A program made the position numbers and the translations under genes. Source: Seriola aureovittata (lineage: Eukaryota; Chordata; Actinopteri; Carangiformes; Carangidae). From it: 64,000 nt of DNA. How positions within the stretch are numbered: the stretch's first letter is position 1; each line of letters starts with the position of its first letter. The DNA lies in NCBI RefSeq assembly GCF_021018895.1, contig NC_079376.1, positions 25,718,501 through 25,782,500 of the forward strand, written 5' to 3'. The notes beneath the pieces are model-generated. The model searched no databases and was not told where the DNA came from. It saw nothing but the letters and a program-made list of their open reading frames with translations. Below, one piece after another: positions 1-10,892 of the stretch.

Positions 1-186
1 CTATCATAAATTAAGAAAAATATTAATATTAAAAATATTAATATTAAATAATAACTTAAAAATTAATTAAAGTCCTCGGGGCACCAGCCTAAACTAACAA
101 ATTGTGGGAAAAGTAATCTGGTGAACAGGAATTGATGTGTTTTATAGTTTCAGGTTGTTAATGATAATCCTGCATTTGCTTGATGT
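1..186. other. AT-rich unique sequence
   Basis: The first 75 bases are almost pure A/T and contain a short direct repeat of an AATATTAATATT-like unit. No gene or recognisable repeat is visible. Confidence 0.5.
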
Positions 187-189
187 CAG

Positions 190-930
190 AAGTCACTGAA
201 AAGAAAGGAAGTTAAGGGCATCTTCAGTGGGTGTTGGCCTCTGCCAGGTCTCTGCCGTGTCACCAACTGTGTTTGCGATTTTTAAGAACAGAGTCTCAGG
301 TTCTCAGGTGTGGAGAGTGTCCAGTATGGTGGCCTTGGGAATGCATCTATGTCTTTTACAGATGATGTGTGTGATGTTCGGTTGGCTTCATCAGAGAGTG
401 CACACTGAGATGGTTAGCAGCAGAGTTGGAAGCAACGGGCTTCAAAGGGCATTCACAAAATCTGACAGGATGATGGTGGAAAATTGTGGATTGCACACTT
501 TCAGCTGGATTTATACCTCTGCAACCCCATACCTACAGTTGTTTGAGGTTACACCCTTGGGTACAGTGTAGCTGATGTGCAGCTCCTCAAGAATGTAACT
601 ACACCGTGGTGTTGATGGAGATACCGTACAGGGACAGGAACGTGTTTCTGTAGAGACTGTAGAGTGAGGATAACATTAAGGAAGTTAAAGGAAGACCCAG
701 AGTTGCTGAGTCTAAAGAAGAACTTCAAACACTCACCTGTGGTCAAGTGATGCAGGTAGTGACCAAAAGCACGAGATCATGGATTCGACTGTCCAAAATG
801 GGTTTTCCTGTCGGACTCACCCTTATTCTAGAAATCTGGATCAGGCCTTATGCCCCGCCCACCACCGCTGCTTTCTTCAGGTTGACAGATGAAAGACTTA
901 TTTGCAAGGTTGGTAGGAGGAGGTTCAGCT
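190..930 (+). pseudogene. Decayed non-LTR retrotransposon (LINE) reverse-transcriptase fragment
   Basis: This is a remnant of the reverse-transcriptase part of a fish LINE ORF2. Frames broken by stops and indels still show the family's landmarks in order: FTDDV near 355 (the F-A-D-D polymerase motif with A changed to T), followed by LASS, then downstream VVTKSTRSWI and KMGF near 756-805, which match the 'WVVTKRTRSRI..AEMGF' stretch of these LINE proteins. The spacing between the blocks is shorter than in a full element, so internal deletion is likely. It cannot encode a working enzyme: no frame runs the whole length, and the endonuclease domain and 3' end are absent. Family recognition is from memory of the protein motifs; the exact clade is not settled. 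Confidence 0.65.
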
Positions 931-2325
931 TAGGTTGACTTATTTGCCGTTTCTAATATATAACTCAGGAGCTGGTGGAGACCAAACACAGAGCTAAAAG
1001 AGAGGGAACACTGGACTGGACAAAAACAGGACTCCAAATGAATGTTCATTTTTATAATTCATTTTATAATGTGATAATATCCTGTTATGTTTACAGATTG
1101 TTCTGCTGCCCAGAGTAGCCAGGTCATTTGTAGCTTTAAATATTTTTAAATGTCTTCAAAGGCATCTGTTGATGTCCACATTTGATCCAAGACACTGTGA
1201 TATGTTCTGTTCTCTGTGTGTCTTTATGGTGTAAAGACAAAGAAAACCGGTTTTCACTTTTAAATATTTGAAAATGCAGGTGTTAAAAAACTCAAATGTT
1301 TATTCACAGATGGATGAAACCATGCCATTGCCAGTGTTGCAGAATTTGAAATTTAAAATCACAATATGAAGCGCGTGTGGCGTTAAATCAGAGTGGTGTC
1401 GGGGAGCTGTGCGCTGTGTCTGCGAGCACGCAGGGCCATGTCTGGTTCACAGAGGACATTACCATAAGTACCATTACTGTCAGAAAGCATGAGATCTGTA
1501 TCAGTGAAATATACTGCTGCTGCGTGGCATCTGCCTTGACTTACAACGCCTCTGCCCTAATACTGACATTTCTAGCACCCGCACCCACGATGCAGTTTGC
1601 TCCCAGAAGTAATGTGGCAATATGCTGAATACCAGAGCATGGTATCAGTCACAACCAATAGGAAAGAATGAAGAGGCTCAACACTGGGATTTGGTGCCAT
1701 CCTGTTTTACATGAAATCAAATGTATTGTCCCTATAGTTCAAATGTTTTCATATTCCAGAAGTTTTTCTTTTTATTCTTTGAGTGATTTTAGGAATTCTG
1801 GAAGCACAACCTCAAATACACCCACTGCAAACAGTGAGCAAATTTATAGTGTACATGATTTATGTTGTTTTTAAACATAGTGCCACATGAATGCAGTGCA
1901 GACTAATGGGAACCAAATGTTGGTGCATGGCCGGGTGGAGCATCCTTGTCAGGAAGAACTCCAGCTTTCTCTGCCTTCTCTCTCCTCTACTCAGCAATGA
2001 AGGAGAAAAACAGCGAGGTAGTCAGTGCAGGGAAACCCTGTGGTGTATTTAACAACTGGCAACAGCCTTTCCCCACATGGACTGAAAGACTCATGAGACC
2101 AGATTAGTTTTGTTTAGGCCTCACATAAGTTATGTGTGTTTGTGCAGTGACCTTGGAAACAGGTCATACTGAGACTGTCTGTATAATCTCCTATCATACA
2201 GTAAGAAGATGTCTTCTTTTCTTGGTGGAGATGATGAAGAGGTCCGACCAGTCTTAGCTCTGTAGATGTGAACACACTGAATTCAGTGTGGTGCGAGTAC
2301 AAGTCCATCTCTAGTCATTCTCTAT
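931..2325. other. No recognisable feature
   Basis: About 1.4 kb of unique-looking sequence. Short open frames occur (for example 1377-1628), but none shows a domain, splice context or codon pattern I would call real. Confidence 0.4.
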
Positions 2326-2412
2326 GGAACTCCAAGCACTGGACCTGGTTGTAGAAACTTGAAGACATTTCACTTTTCATCCAGGAGGTTTCTTCAGTTC
2401 TGACTGACTGGT
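2326..2412 (-). repeat. Dispersed fish repeat fragment (LINE-type 3' end wording)
   Basis: Read on the minus strand, this stretch has the 'ACTGAAGAAACCTCCTGGATG ... GAAATGTCTTCAAG' wording that I recognise as a very common short dispersed repeat in fish, usually linked to non-LTR retrotransposon tails. Only about 85 bp survive. Confidence 0.45.
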
Positions 2413-2700
2413 GAGGAGTCTGAGGCGTTTAGCCTACAGCCACACTACTACGCTTTAGTTTTAAAACACATCACTTTTGATATCTTTACTCCTGCCGTTC
2501 ACACTACTCCTAAGTTTTAGAGCACCTAAAACGGAGACTTGGAAACGATGGCGTAGACACCCATGATCGCTCCTCGATTGGGTCTCATCAAACTCGACTA
2601 CAGAAAGCAACAGAATGATGAAAGCAACATGGATAACAAAATACAAGTGTTACTTGACTTTGTAGCGAAGACAACAAGGTGAGGTTCACAGACACAGAAT
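2413..2700. repeat. Possible dispersed repeat
   Basis: It contains two near-repeats of a 'CACACTACT.C...TTTTAG..CACCTAAAAC' type phrase and resembles a medium-copy fish repeat. No second copy is present in this window, so the call rests on recognition alone. Confidence 0.25.
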
Positions 2701-3924
2701 TAAACATAACCTGGAAGAAAACAGAAAAAGCAGCAGAAGGAACCAAATGGGGTATTATTTCAAAAGTATGAAATTCTAAATTAGGAGTGCATCTTCACAA
2801 AAACTGAGACAATTCGTTTCCCAGGAAAGAATATTCATTTTCCAGGACAGTCACGCAAAAAAGCAGACAATCCCGGAAAAACTCGGACGGGTGACAATCC
2901 TAATGAATGATCATGTATGTATGTGTTTTCAGGTGTTGGATCTTTTCTGATATGGAGCTACAACACTTTACACTTTACACACACTTACAATGGAGATTAT
3001 TAAAAAAGCTTTTTTTGTCTTTACCAAACACCGTTGATGCCACCTGGTTGTTGCAACGACAGTCATTGGAGTTGTAGAAGTCCCGCCAAGTGTAAATGGC
3101 GCTTGTCGTTTTTGGGACATGAATGAATTGCTTCTGAAGTGATTGTGGATTTAGGGCAGAGGTCTTCCAGGGAGAGGATGCTGCTCAGATGTTCAGCTGA
3201 CCACGTTGTAATGTCAACAGTCATTTAACAGGATAACTAGTCAAGTGCATTTTGTCAAGTAAAGAGCAACAGCAGAGGGGTCCCTGTGGTGGGAGGGACA
3301 GAAAGACATTAGGTGTCACATGCACAGAGTAGATGAAAGTAGCAGAAGCATTCATACATGCAGACTTATAGACTGGAGAAGAGACAGGATGCTAGTCGAG
3401 CCAGCCACCGAGACTCTGACAACATGGAGACGTTTGGTTGTTAAGAAAGTTAAACTTCATGTCCTCTAATCTTAGCAACCAGGAACCAATAGGGCTCCTC
3501 ATGATTCGCAAGTGGTAGCATTTGCCATCTGTAGCCGCCGCTCCTGAACCAGCAGGTGGTACTCTACCAGTCGCAGCACTGCAACGCCAATCATTCGTAC
3601 CAACTTGTGTGTCACTGTCGTATTTCAGATTTAGCATCACATACTGCAGGGTGAATAAGGTCTGCAGAGCAAAGCTAGAAACTTAGATACAGAGAGAATC
3701 TAAAAACATTGCTCTGCAGGTTGTGGACTGCAGGACTGAGACCTTAAAGAACAAACCTGTGCAGATCTGATATTCAGGGGCCAGACATGAGGCTCAGCTG
3801 GCACTCATGCATCAGGACTGTGAGTATGTTAATGTGTGTATGACAGAGAGCATGCTATTGAAAATGAAGAACAGTCAGTGACTAAACACACATGAAGAGA
3901 CACTGTACACAGACGCTGTAAAGC
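2701..3924. other. No recognisable feature
   Basis: Unique-looking sequence. The 82-residue open frame at 3392-3640 on the minus strand has no family signature. Confidence 0.4.
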
Positions 3925-3950
3925 AGAGAGAGAGAGAGAGAGAGAGAGAG
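3925..3950. repeat. (AG)n microsatellite
   Basis: A perfect AG dinucleotide run of about 13 units, 30 bp upstream of the long GT array. Confidence 0.95.
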
Positions 3951-3978
3951 CATGTGTGTGTAAATCAGACTGAAGGAA

Positions 3979-3980
<2 letters not shown>

Positions 3981-4055
<75 letters not shown>
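3981..4055. repeat. (GT)n microsatellite, about 37 units
   Basis: An uninterrupted 75-bp GT run, the longest pure dinucleotide array in the window. Its purity suggests it is mutationally active and probably polymorphic. Confidence 0.97.
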
Positions 4056-4059
<4 letters not shown>

Positions 4060-4167
4060 AGGAAAAGAGAGATAGCAGACTATCAAAGTATGAGTAAGAA
4101 TAGAGACCAACTGATAAACATGGGGAGAATCAGCAAGGCCTGGATGAGAATATGTGGAAGTAAATTA

Positions 4168-4168
<1 letters not shown>

Positions 4169-4198
<30 letters not shown>
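4169..4198. repeat. (TG)n microsatellite
   Basis: About 14 TG units followed by a TA/TGCG-degenerate tail. Confidence 0.93.
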
Positions 4199-4199
<1 letters not shown>

Positions 4200-4202
<3 letters not shown>

Positions 4203-5429
4203 CGTGCGTGTTCGCATGCGTCTGTAACAGGTCAGTTCCTACAGTGGTCAGGCTAAGAAGTGGAACAGTCCTGTCTATATATCACTATATACCTGTGATG
4301 GTATACACCTGTGCACTGATCTAATTGACATGTTTCCCTTGTCTGTGGTCATGAAGCCAGACGGCTAGCTCAGCATTTACCTAAAGTGTCCGTTCCTCAG
4401 AAAGTCCTTTAGGGTTTGCACAATAAAACTGTTCAGGTCGTCAGTTGGCGGTTAAGGCTTAAAACTACACCGAGGGGAAGCTGAATACACACACTGCAGG
4501 CTCTGGAGTCTGCTCAGACTGACCTTCCCTCAACAGCCTGTCAGTGGTCACAGATCTGTACTGTGTGACTGGAAAAGCCACAGTCAGTTATAATGTAACA
4601 TGACACACACGTCAATGTGAACAAAGCTCTCCTCAGTGAAGATCTGCTCCTCTTCATTTTACTGACCACTCACTGTCTCAGTCCATGTAGTCCCCCCCAG
4701 CTGTAGGTGGGGGCGTTCTCTGATGACAGGGGTCGCGAACTAAATACAGTCTTGGTTTATGGTTCCCCTGGAAATCACCATCCACGTTGAGGAATCACAT
4801 TCTGACTCTGTTCAACACCAAGAATCAGCTGCACATATTGTAAATGACTGTGATGCTTGTAAAGGGCTCCGTGCTGCACAACATGACCTTACTGTTGATT
4901 TAATTGCTGCCACTGCAAGAGAGGTTTGACCAACAGATGTAATCGTACACACTGTGATGCCAGGATGGTTTATTGTCTCTCATGACCTGTTCTGTAACAG
5001 CTCCTGTTTCTGTGGATGAAGGCTGAAGACAGGCTGTGTGTTTGACCCGTATGGGTGAAGTTATTTCTGATACATACAGTAACAGTCCCTGTTGGCAAAT
5101 GTCAGAGCTGGGATATGAATGTAGATTAGTGATACTGATATCTAGCAGCCTTGGACACAAACTGCCCGTTGGTGGTTATGATTGGCAGGTTTGCCAAAGA
5201 AAAAGCCAGATAGCAGGAGAAGTTTTGTTCCATCACTGCTGTAACAGGAAGCCTGCCGGTGTTTTCTTTACGCTTCAGTGTAAGAAGAATATATGAGACC
5301 TCTGGACAGATCTGAGTGCTGTCAGTTTTAAAGTATTTAAAATCTGAGCACACACTGCAACTAAGGACCCGACCCAATGCCCACTCAGACATACGTTAAA
5401 CACACACTCGAGCATAGACACACACACAT
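4200..5429. other. No recognisable feature
   Basis: Unique-looking DNA. Overlapping 86-88 codon frames on both strands near 5.0-5.4 kb are mutual shadows with no domain signature. Confidence 0.4.
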
Positions 5430-5795
5430 TTAAGCCATGTGTTCGGCAGGTTCTCCTTCGTTGCTATGTTTGCTATAGTAACAGTCATGTCTCGGTTAGG
5501 TTTAGGAAAAGATCGCGACTTGGGTTTAATAAAGTACTGCCTCAACATTAGATGATCTTTGTTGTCATGGTTACAATAATAACAGTGTGGCTAACTTTGT
5601 TGAACGGTCATGGATAATTCATTTCACATGGGAATGGAACACCGCTCTCCTGTGTCATATTCATCCATCCACCACAACCTCCTCCTGACGTGGACTTACT
5701 CTGAGCACTAGATGTCGCCTAGCAACAAAACATAACTATGGGTCAAAGTAACCTGCTGCACAGACGACCTACGGGCTAATTTTTTTAGGACAGTC
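5430..5795 (-). repeat. Repeat family D, copy 1 (longest copy)
   Basis: The reverse complement aligns by eye with copies at 21313-21460 and 42035-42245. Shared landmarks are 'CCCRTAGGTCGTCTGTGCAG', 'GACACAGGAGAGCGGTGTT' and 'ATCCATGACYGTTCAACAAA'. No terminal inverted repeats or coding motif are seen. It contains two X-box-like palindromes, at 5561-5574 and 5714-5726. The class of element is unknown to me. Confidence 0.7.
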
Positions 5796-7789
5796 TTGAT
5801 AAACAAGATTTACAATTTTTCCTGCATTATAGATGAGGCGGTGATGTTGTGCAGTTAAAGTCAGAGCAACGTCAGAATTTGAAAATGAAGTTGAAATATG
5901 CACATACCCTTTCTTTACCTGGCAGGGGGCCATCTTCCCCAGGTCATGGTCGAAGATCTTACATTTAATAACAAAGTTGTTCTGTTATGATTTCATTACC
6001 CTCTAAATGTGCATACTTACCACCCTTTACACTAAAAGTGTGTTTTGCTGCACATTATCTGGTAGGTCCTTCCTGCTGGGTTACAAATAATCAACCTGAT
6101 AATCAGAATGGATTTTCACTTCATTCATTCAGCCAGACATTGTGTTCTTGTTCTCCATGTTCTGTTCCGTAGTGGAGGCCATCTTGTTTTGTTTTGCTGT
6201 AACCGGTCAGCAGCAGGTAAAGATACAATCAGATTTTTGGCCAGTTTTCTGTCTCTTGTGACTCACAGCCACCAAACCAAATGTGAGGGATCCTTGCCAA
6301 AAATTGGTGTGAAAAATGGGTGTGTTACGCTGAATTGAACCAAGTGGTTTAGCTGCTGAATCCTCTCACAGTGCTTCTGTCAGGTCGACTGTAAAACTTG
6401 GTCTCAGCATTAAGTCAAAACAGAGAATGTTTAGCGCTGTAGAAAAGGGACTGGTTTTCATCCAGTACTTCAGCTCTGATGGACTCGCCCATTAGCGACT
6501 ACTAAAGGTCAGCTTTTGACATTATAAAATTTAATTGTGTCCTCGAGCGTCCGAGTAATTATGGCACTTGAGTGAAAATGATCCTAGGGTGCGCGAGTCA
6601 AGACGGTGCCGTGTTATTTCGATTGTGTTGACCAATCCCTGATAAAGATGTAATGGCACCGCATAATGATCATCCCCAGTTGAGTTTTTGAGCTTTATTC
6701 ATGGAGCTCTTTGTCCTGTCATCTATGTTTTATACAAGGCTGGATTCCCACCTGCCAGCTCCCAGAGGATTAGCCACTGATTCATGGGCTTTGTGGTTTT
6801 CCTTTAGGTTTCTGCTTGATGAAGACGTTGGTCTCTTAGAAGAGAGGCGGCTGGTGTAGAGATGGAATAGACGTGGAGAGAGTGGTAGAAATCTGGTAGA
6901 TTGGAGGAGTAAAGTAGGCGCATATGAAGAACATGGACAGATGAACCAAGATGGAGGTATGGGTAACAGGATGAGTCACCTGATGAGTCAGTCAGGATCT
7001 GATTTTGTCCGTTAATCAATTGTAATTGTGGTAGACTTGCTGCTTTTTGAAAATTTGCTAAAGAGGACTTGAGACTCAACTTGGAGGAAAGATTAGGAGC
7101 AAGGGTAGGATGGGAAGATGAACATCAGTTGCATATCCGTGTGATTAGGATGGAGCTGACGTCAGGACATGGTTAGACTAGCTTAGCATGAAGAATAGAA
7201 TCAGGTGGGAACAGCTAGGTTTTGTTTAAAGTTCAAAAACATGCCAACCAACACTCACTAGTTTACAGATGTATGGTGCAGAGTAGAGTGACACATAATG
7301 CGAGAAGATTTGGTGAGGATAGTTACAGATAAAATGTAGATAGTTATAATAAATAGATGGATGGAGGAACTTGGAGGGTGGGGTTGTGGGATGGGTGAGA
7401 ACCACAGGTGATGTTAAGTGTATTTAACCTTTAAATCTGTGGATTGGGTGAGTGGGTTTGTCGGTTTGGCAGTTCTTGGAAACTTAAAATAGTGATTTTG
7501 TCAATGGAAAGAAAACCTGGGTGCAGCTACGGAGGGACGACAAAGCAGCAAGTTTGAACGTGATAGACCAAGACACTCGTCGATTAAGCTCATCCGCCAG
7601 ATCCCATATCATAATTCAAAATCTCCCTGATTGTACTGAAATCCATTCAGACAGTTACAACTCTTCTTAAAATATATCACCTTCTGAAAAGTGTCGAAGA
7701 CGGAGACTTCATTACGGTCAGAGAGTTTCTGATGCTGCCATCACCATCCCGGGGTCAGTGTAGCTGCTGCTTGATGGAGAAAAGCATCT
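5796..7789. other. No recognisable feature
   Basis: About 2 kb of unique-looking DNA. From about 6.8 kb onward the plus strand becomes purine-rich with repeated GGA/GAT words. No gene is visible. Confidence 0.4.
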
Positions 7790-8060
7790 GGACGGCAATG
7801 GTGAAGGCATTAAGGGAGGTTGAAGTAGGCTAGAGATAGGTGGAGGTAAGCAGAGGTATATAAATGGACATGACGTATGTAGGTGAAGAGAGCGGGACAG
7901 GTTGACAGGTCTTAGGTGGAGTAGGTGGGAACAGTTGATGGAGATAGGCCGAGGTAGGCAGAGATAAGAGGGGATGGGTGGAAGTATGCAGAGATAAAGT
8001 AGATGCAGATGTGGAAGGGAATTCGGTGTGATGAATGAGAGAGCGAGTATATTGAGTGTA
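7790..8060. repeat. Degenerate minisatellite-like tract
   Basis: Variants of an approximately 15-17 bp unit resembling AGGTAGGCAGAGATAAG recur irregularly (around 7805-7860, 7910-7965 and 7975-8005). Copies are diverged and irregularly spaced, as in an old, decaying tandem repeat. Confidence 0.45.
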
Positions 8061-8209
8061 AGGCGGAGTGACAGGGATGGGAGACAGAGTGAGGGACCTT
8101 CACAGGAGGAGAGAGAGAGAGAAGTCCAGTCACAGCCGAGCCCCTAATAACCCTCTCTCCATAACCCAACTCTGCCCTTCCATGTTAACATACTGTGAAC
8201 TGAGCACAA

Positions 8210-8480
8210 GTGACAAAATCAATCCATCACGGCCGCCCGCCGACCGGCACAGAAAGGGACAGAGGAGCTAACAGAAATTGATGACATCCCCGCTCGAATT
8301 TTACACCGTTTCGGCCACGGCGGCGATTGAAACAGACAGAGATTTATAGTCCAGCCGGGGACCGCGGCTATCCTTGATTGCCTCTTTTTTTCCCTTCCCT
8401 TCTTCCTCCACCACGAAGCCCCCTTTTTTGCATATTTATTCCCGAGCTCATCAAGAGTGAGTGGACGGATCAGAGTGACA
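8210..8480. promoter_or_regulatory. CpG-rich candidate regulatory stretch
   Basis: Around 15 CpG dinucleotides fall between about 8225 and 8370 (for example ACGGCCGCCCGCCGACCGG and CGGCCACGGCGGCG), while the flanks are CpG-poor. Local retention of CpG suggests an unmethylated island or constrained element. No start site or open frame supports a promoter call. Confidence 0.3.
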
Positions 8481-8496
8481 ATCTTATTTCACCTTT

Positions 8497-8571
8497 GGGG
8501 GGAGGAGGAGGAGAGGGAGGAGGAGGAGGAGGGGGAAGGGATGGTGGTGGAGGGTGGGAGGTTACATCCCA
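8497..8571 (+). repeat. (GGA)n / G-rich tract
   Basis: An imperfect GGA repeat with G4-G6 runs. The G-runs could form a quadruplex. The 100-plus codon frames through it are low-complexity artefacts. Confidence 0.85.
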
Positions 8572-8949
8572 CACTCTGGATGATAGCAGTGCTGCCCCGT
8601 CCTCCTGTCTGTCTGTTTTCAGACTCATTTTGATGTTATTTTTAAGAACTGATGGTAAAGAGGAGATAAAATGTGATTTCAGGTGCACACTGGAGGGACG
8701 CTCAGTGTCTCCTGAGGCTGAATGGTTGGAACGAGGGTCACTCTCCATCTCATTATATTGCTTATATGTACAGTGGCCCTGAGAAATCAACACACACAAC
8801 TTAATTTAAACACATGGAAATAGACAAAACAAGCAAGAAACTAATTCAGAAAACAACAACTTCCTCTCACGTGTGCTGCAAATACTCACAACACAAACAA
8901 ATAATTGAACTCACTGCAGATACACAAAACACAACTGAAGTGGACACAG

Positions 8950-9032
8950 GCACTTTGTAGAGCGCTTACCATGAAGGCGTAGTGCTAACGGCATCGCAGG
9001 TTCGAGTCCAACCATGGCTCTTTGATGCATAT

Positions 9033-9075
<43 letters not shown>

Positions 9076-9078
9076 AAA
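8950..9078 (+). mobile_element. tRNA-derived SINE nested in repeat E
   Basis: It has GTAGAGCGCTTACC (A-box region) and a perfect Pol III B box GGTTCGAGTCC at 8999-9009, followed by CTTTGATGCATATCATC, a (CT)n stretch and an A run. That order matches the common tRNA-headed SINEs of fish. The A box is diverged from consensus, so I would not call it a functional tRNA. Confidence 0.65.
9037..9070. repeat. (CT)n microsatellite in SINE tail
   Basis: About 17 CT units, a usual site of expansion in this SINE type. Confidence 0.9.
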
Positions 9079-9304
9079 AAAAAAACTTAAAAGAAAAGTG
9101 ATGAAACTGTCTGGGACACTTCTTGTTCAATGCTTTTAACTTAAAAAGTTACTTTTTACTGTCCCCTGGAAACACTTCTGTTGTGTTGTGAGTATTTGCA
9201 GCACGTGTTGTAGATTGATGACGATTCTTTCTGAATGTGTTTGCGTCTTGTCTATTTGCATGCGTTTTCTTAAGATACAGTGGGGTGAGCGCTCAGGGCC
9301 ACCG

Positions 9305-9726
9305 TACATGAGCCTTTGTAGCTGGATTGTGTCCAGAATGAGTAGGATTTATTTAAGCTTGACCACTCCCAGATCAGGCTTTAAAGGAGTGATATGAGAA
9401 GCCTTTCCTGTTACAGTAAGGTTAAGTGTAGATCTCTTCTTTGTGTCTTACAACAATGAATTTATAGAAATGTGAAAATTCATCTGATGACACAAATTGG
9501 GCAAAAATGATCAGTGTGGCTGTTCACTCTATGTTACTGTACCTGCATATGATTCAGACCTGCGCCGTGTTGTGTTACATTGCCATTGTGACGTTTATAC
9601 TTTTATCTGCCTCCTGATCTTTTTGGTGTTTGCAAACAGTTTTTGAGCCATTGCAGAGAGTTCTGTACATAATTTTGTCTGTTTGTCTGTGAGTGACTTT
9701 GTTGTCAGCAGCTGTCGTCTTGACTT
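9305..9726. other. No recognisable feature
   Basis: Unique-looking AT-leaning DNA between repeat E and the G-rich tract. Confidence 0.4.
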
Positions 9727-9775
9727 GGGTGGGGGTGGGGGTGGGGGTGGGGGGGGGGTGTCAGGGTGGGGGTGA
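9727..9775 (+). repeat. (GGGGGT)n tract with quadruplex potential
   Basis: Repeated G4-G5 runs separated by single T, then a run of ten G, then GTGTCA and two more G-runs. Runs of three or more G separated by one base meet the usual G-quadruplex pattern on the plus strand. Confidence 0.85.
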
Positions 9776-10385
9776 CTCTCCCCCGCTCAGTCACGCTTTG
9801 AAGGTTTTACGAGTACTTATGGAAAGTATAAATTTCACGGGCAGCGCCGAGCTGCAACCAAACGGTGCTTGACGACGGCGTCAGTGTAACGGCCACAGCA
9901 GTTAGCCTGACAGCAAATTGATTAGAATAATTCAAATGTGATGAATAACTTTCATCATGTAACCACATAGTCCGGTGAGTGCGCCATTCGTTAGGGCCGC
10001 TAGGGTTTATGATAGGACTGTGCACTGGAGAGAGACAACATATCAAGGAAATGCATTACACCAAACATCTTTGTCGCAAATGGAAACGGCCCCACACACT
10101 CTGTGACAATTGTCATGAAAAAGTGCAGCTGTCAGAGCCGTACTTCTCTGCTTTGAATTTGTGTCTTGACATTACAGTAAATGGGACTGATATGAAGGCT
10201 GTTTAACTGTGGTGAAGTACAGATGACTGTACAGCTGAAACAGCAGGACAATCAATTACACACACACAACTTGTCCCAGATATCCCAAGAGAAGGTCAAA
10301 GGTCAAATATATAGATTTGTTTTGCCTCCCATTGCCCTGCGTTAACCTGACATCTAAAGAAGGCAAGGTTAAATTACTTATTCAT
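9776..10385. other. Unique sequence with an isolated DR1 motif
   Basis: There is no gene. A perfect DR1 nuclear-receptor motif (AGGTCA, one spacer base, AGGTCA) lies at 10293-10305, outside any recognised copy of repeat A. A few CpGs lie near 9830-9890. Confidence 0.45.
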
Positions 10386-10892
10386 TTATTAAGATTTTAC
10401 TATATTTTCTTCTTCTTGTGTGTGTTGATCCATAAGAAGATATATATTGTGGTTTTGACAACCAAAAACCATCTCAATGTAGTTTTATATCTCCTCTCTC
10501 AGACTTCTCACTGGAGCTCTAGTAACAACAGATCGGTGAACCAATCAGAAGAGAGGAGGCTCTGAGCCTCTCTTCTGATTGGCTGACTGTTTTCTGAATG
10601 ATCTGATAAAAATAAAGCAGATTTCAGGTAAACACTCAGAGAAACCAAATCCTGCAAAGTTGGATGGTGGGTCCATGTGGTGGACTTGGGGTATGGCTAA
10701 GAGTTGTGGCTGCTTTGTTGTGACATCACAAAGTTACAGAAGTCCTGACGGCTGGTTTTAAGGCTCAGTCTCTGAATACAGGCTGTGTGGACTGAGGCTT
10801 TGATACTTTCACAGTATTAATATAGAACCTAGACCTGATCTATAATCACACTACACATGGACATCCACATTTATAATATATGGACCTTTAAT
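10386..10892 (+). mobile_element. Repeat family B (MITE-like), copy 1
   Basis: A complete-looking copy of a roughly 500-bp non-coding element also seen at 19.3, 23.1, 29.7, 43.4 and 63.0 kb. Family consensus ends are TTTAAAG(G/C)TCC(A/G)TAT inverted repeats; here the right end ATATGGACCTTTAA is intact and the left is diverged. Its centre holds a perfect 16-bp inverted repeat (CCAATCAGAAGAGAGG, 10541-10556, with its complement at 10567-10582). It has no open frame of its own, so any movement would need another element's transposase. Confidence 0.75.
10541..10582. repeat. Perfect 16-bp inverted repeat (hairpin) inside repeat B
   Basis: Arms CCAATCAGAAGAGAGG and its exact complement flank a 10-base loop. 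An alternative inner stem GAGGCTC-T-GAGCCTC is also possible. Both arm tips are CCAAT boxes facing opposite ways. Confidence 0.9.

Larger units (their letters stand above)
8771..9304. mobile_element. Fold-back MITE, family E copy 1, interrupted by a SINE
   Basis: The left end begins CAGTGGCCCTGAG and the right end is CTCAGGGCCACCG, giving terminal inverted repeats differing at one base near the tip. TA flanks both ends, which fits a Tc1/mariner-type target duplication. The arms remain partly complementary inward (GTGCTGCAAATACTCA on the left, TGAGTATTTGCAGCACGTG on the right). The centre is disrupted by a tRNA-like SINE at about 8950-9078. There is no coding capacity. A sister copy lies at 57185-57547. 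Confidence 0.7.

Noticed and set aside
8378..8799. 134- and 109-codon frames on opposite strands
   Set aside because: Poly-Gly/poly-Pro from the GGA repeat; mutual shadows.
8955..9025. Possible genuine tRNA gene
   Set aside because: The B box is perfect, but the A box is diverged and a SINE-type tail follows; the piece is nested in a MITE.
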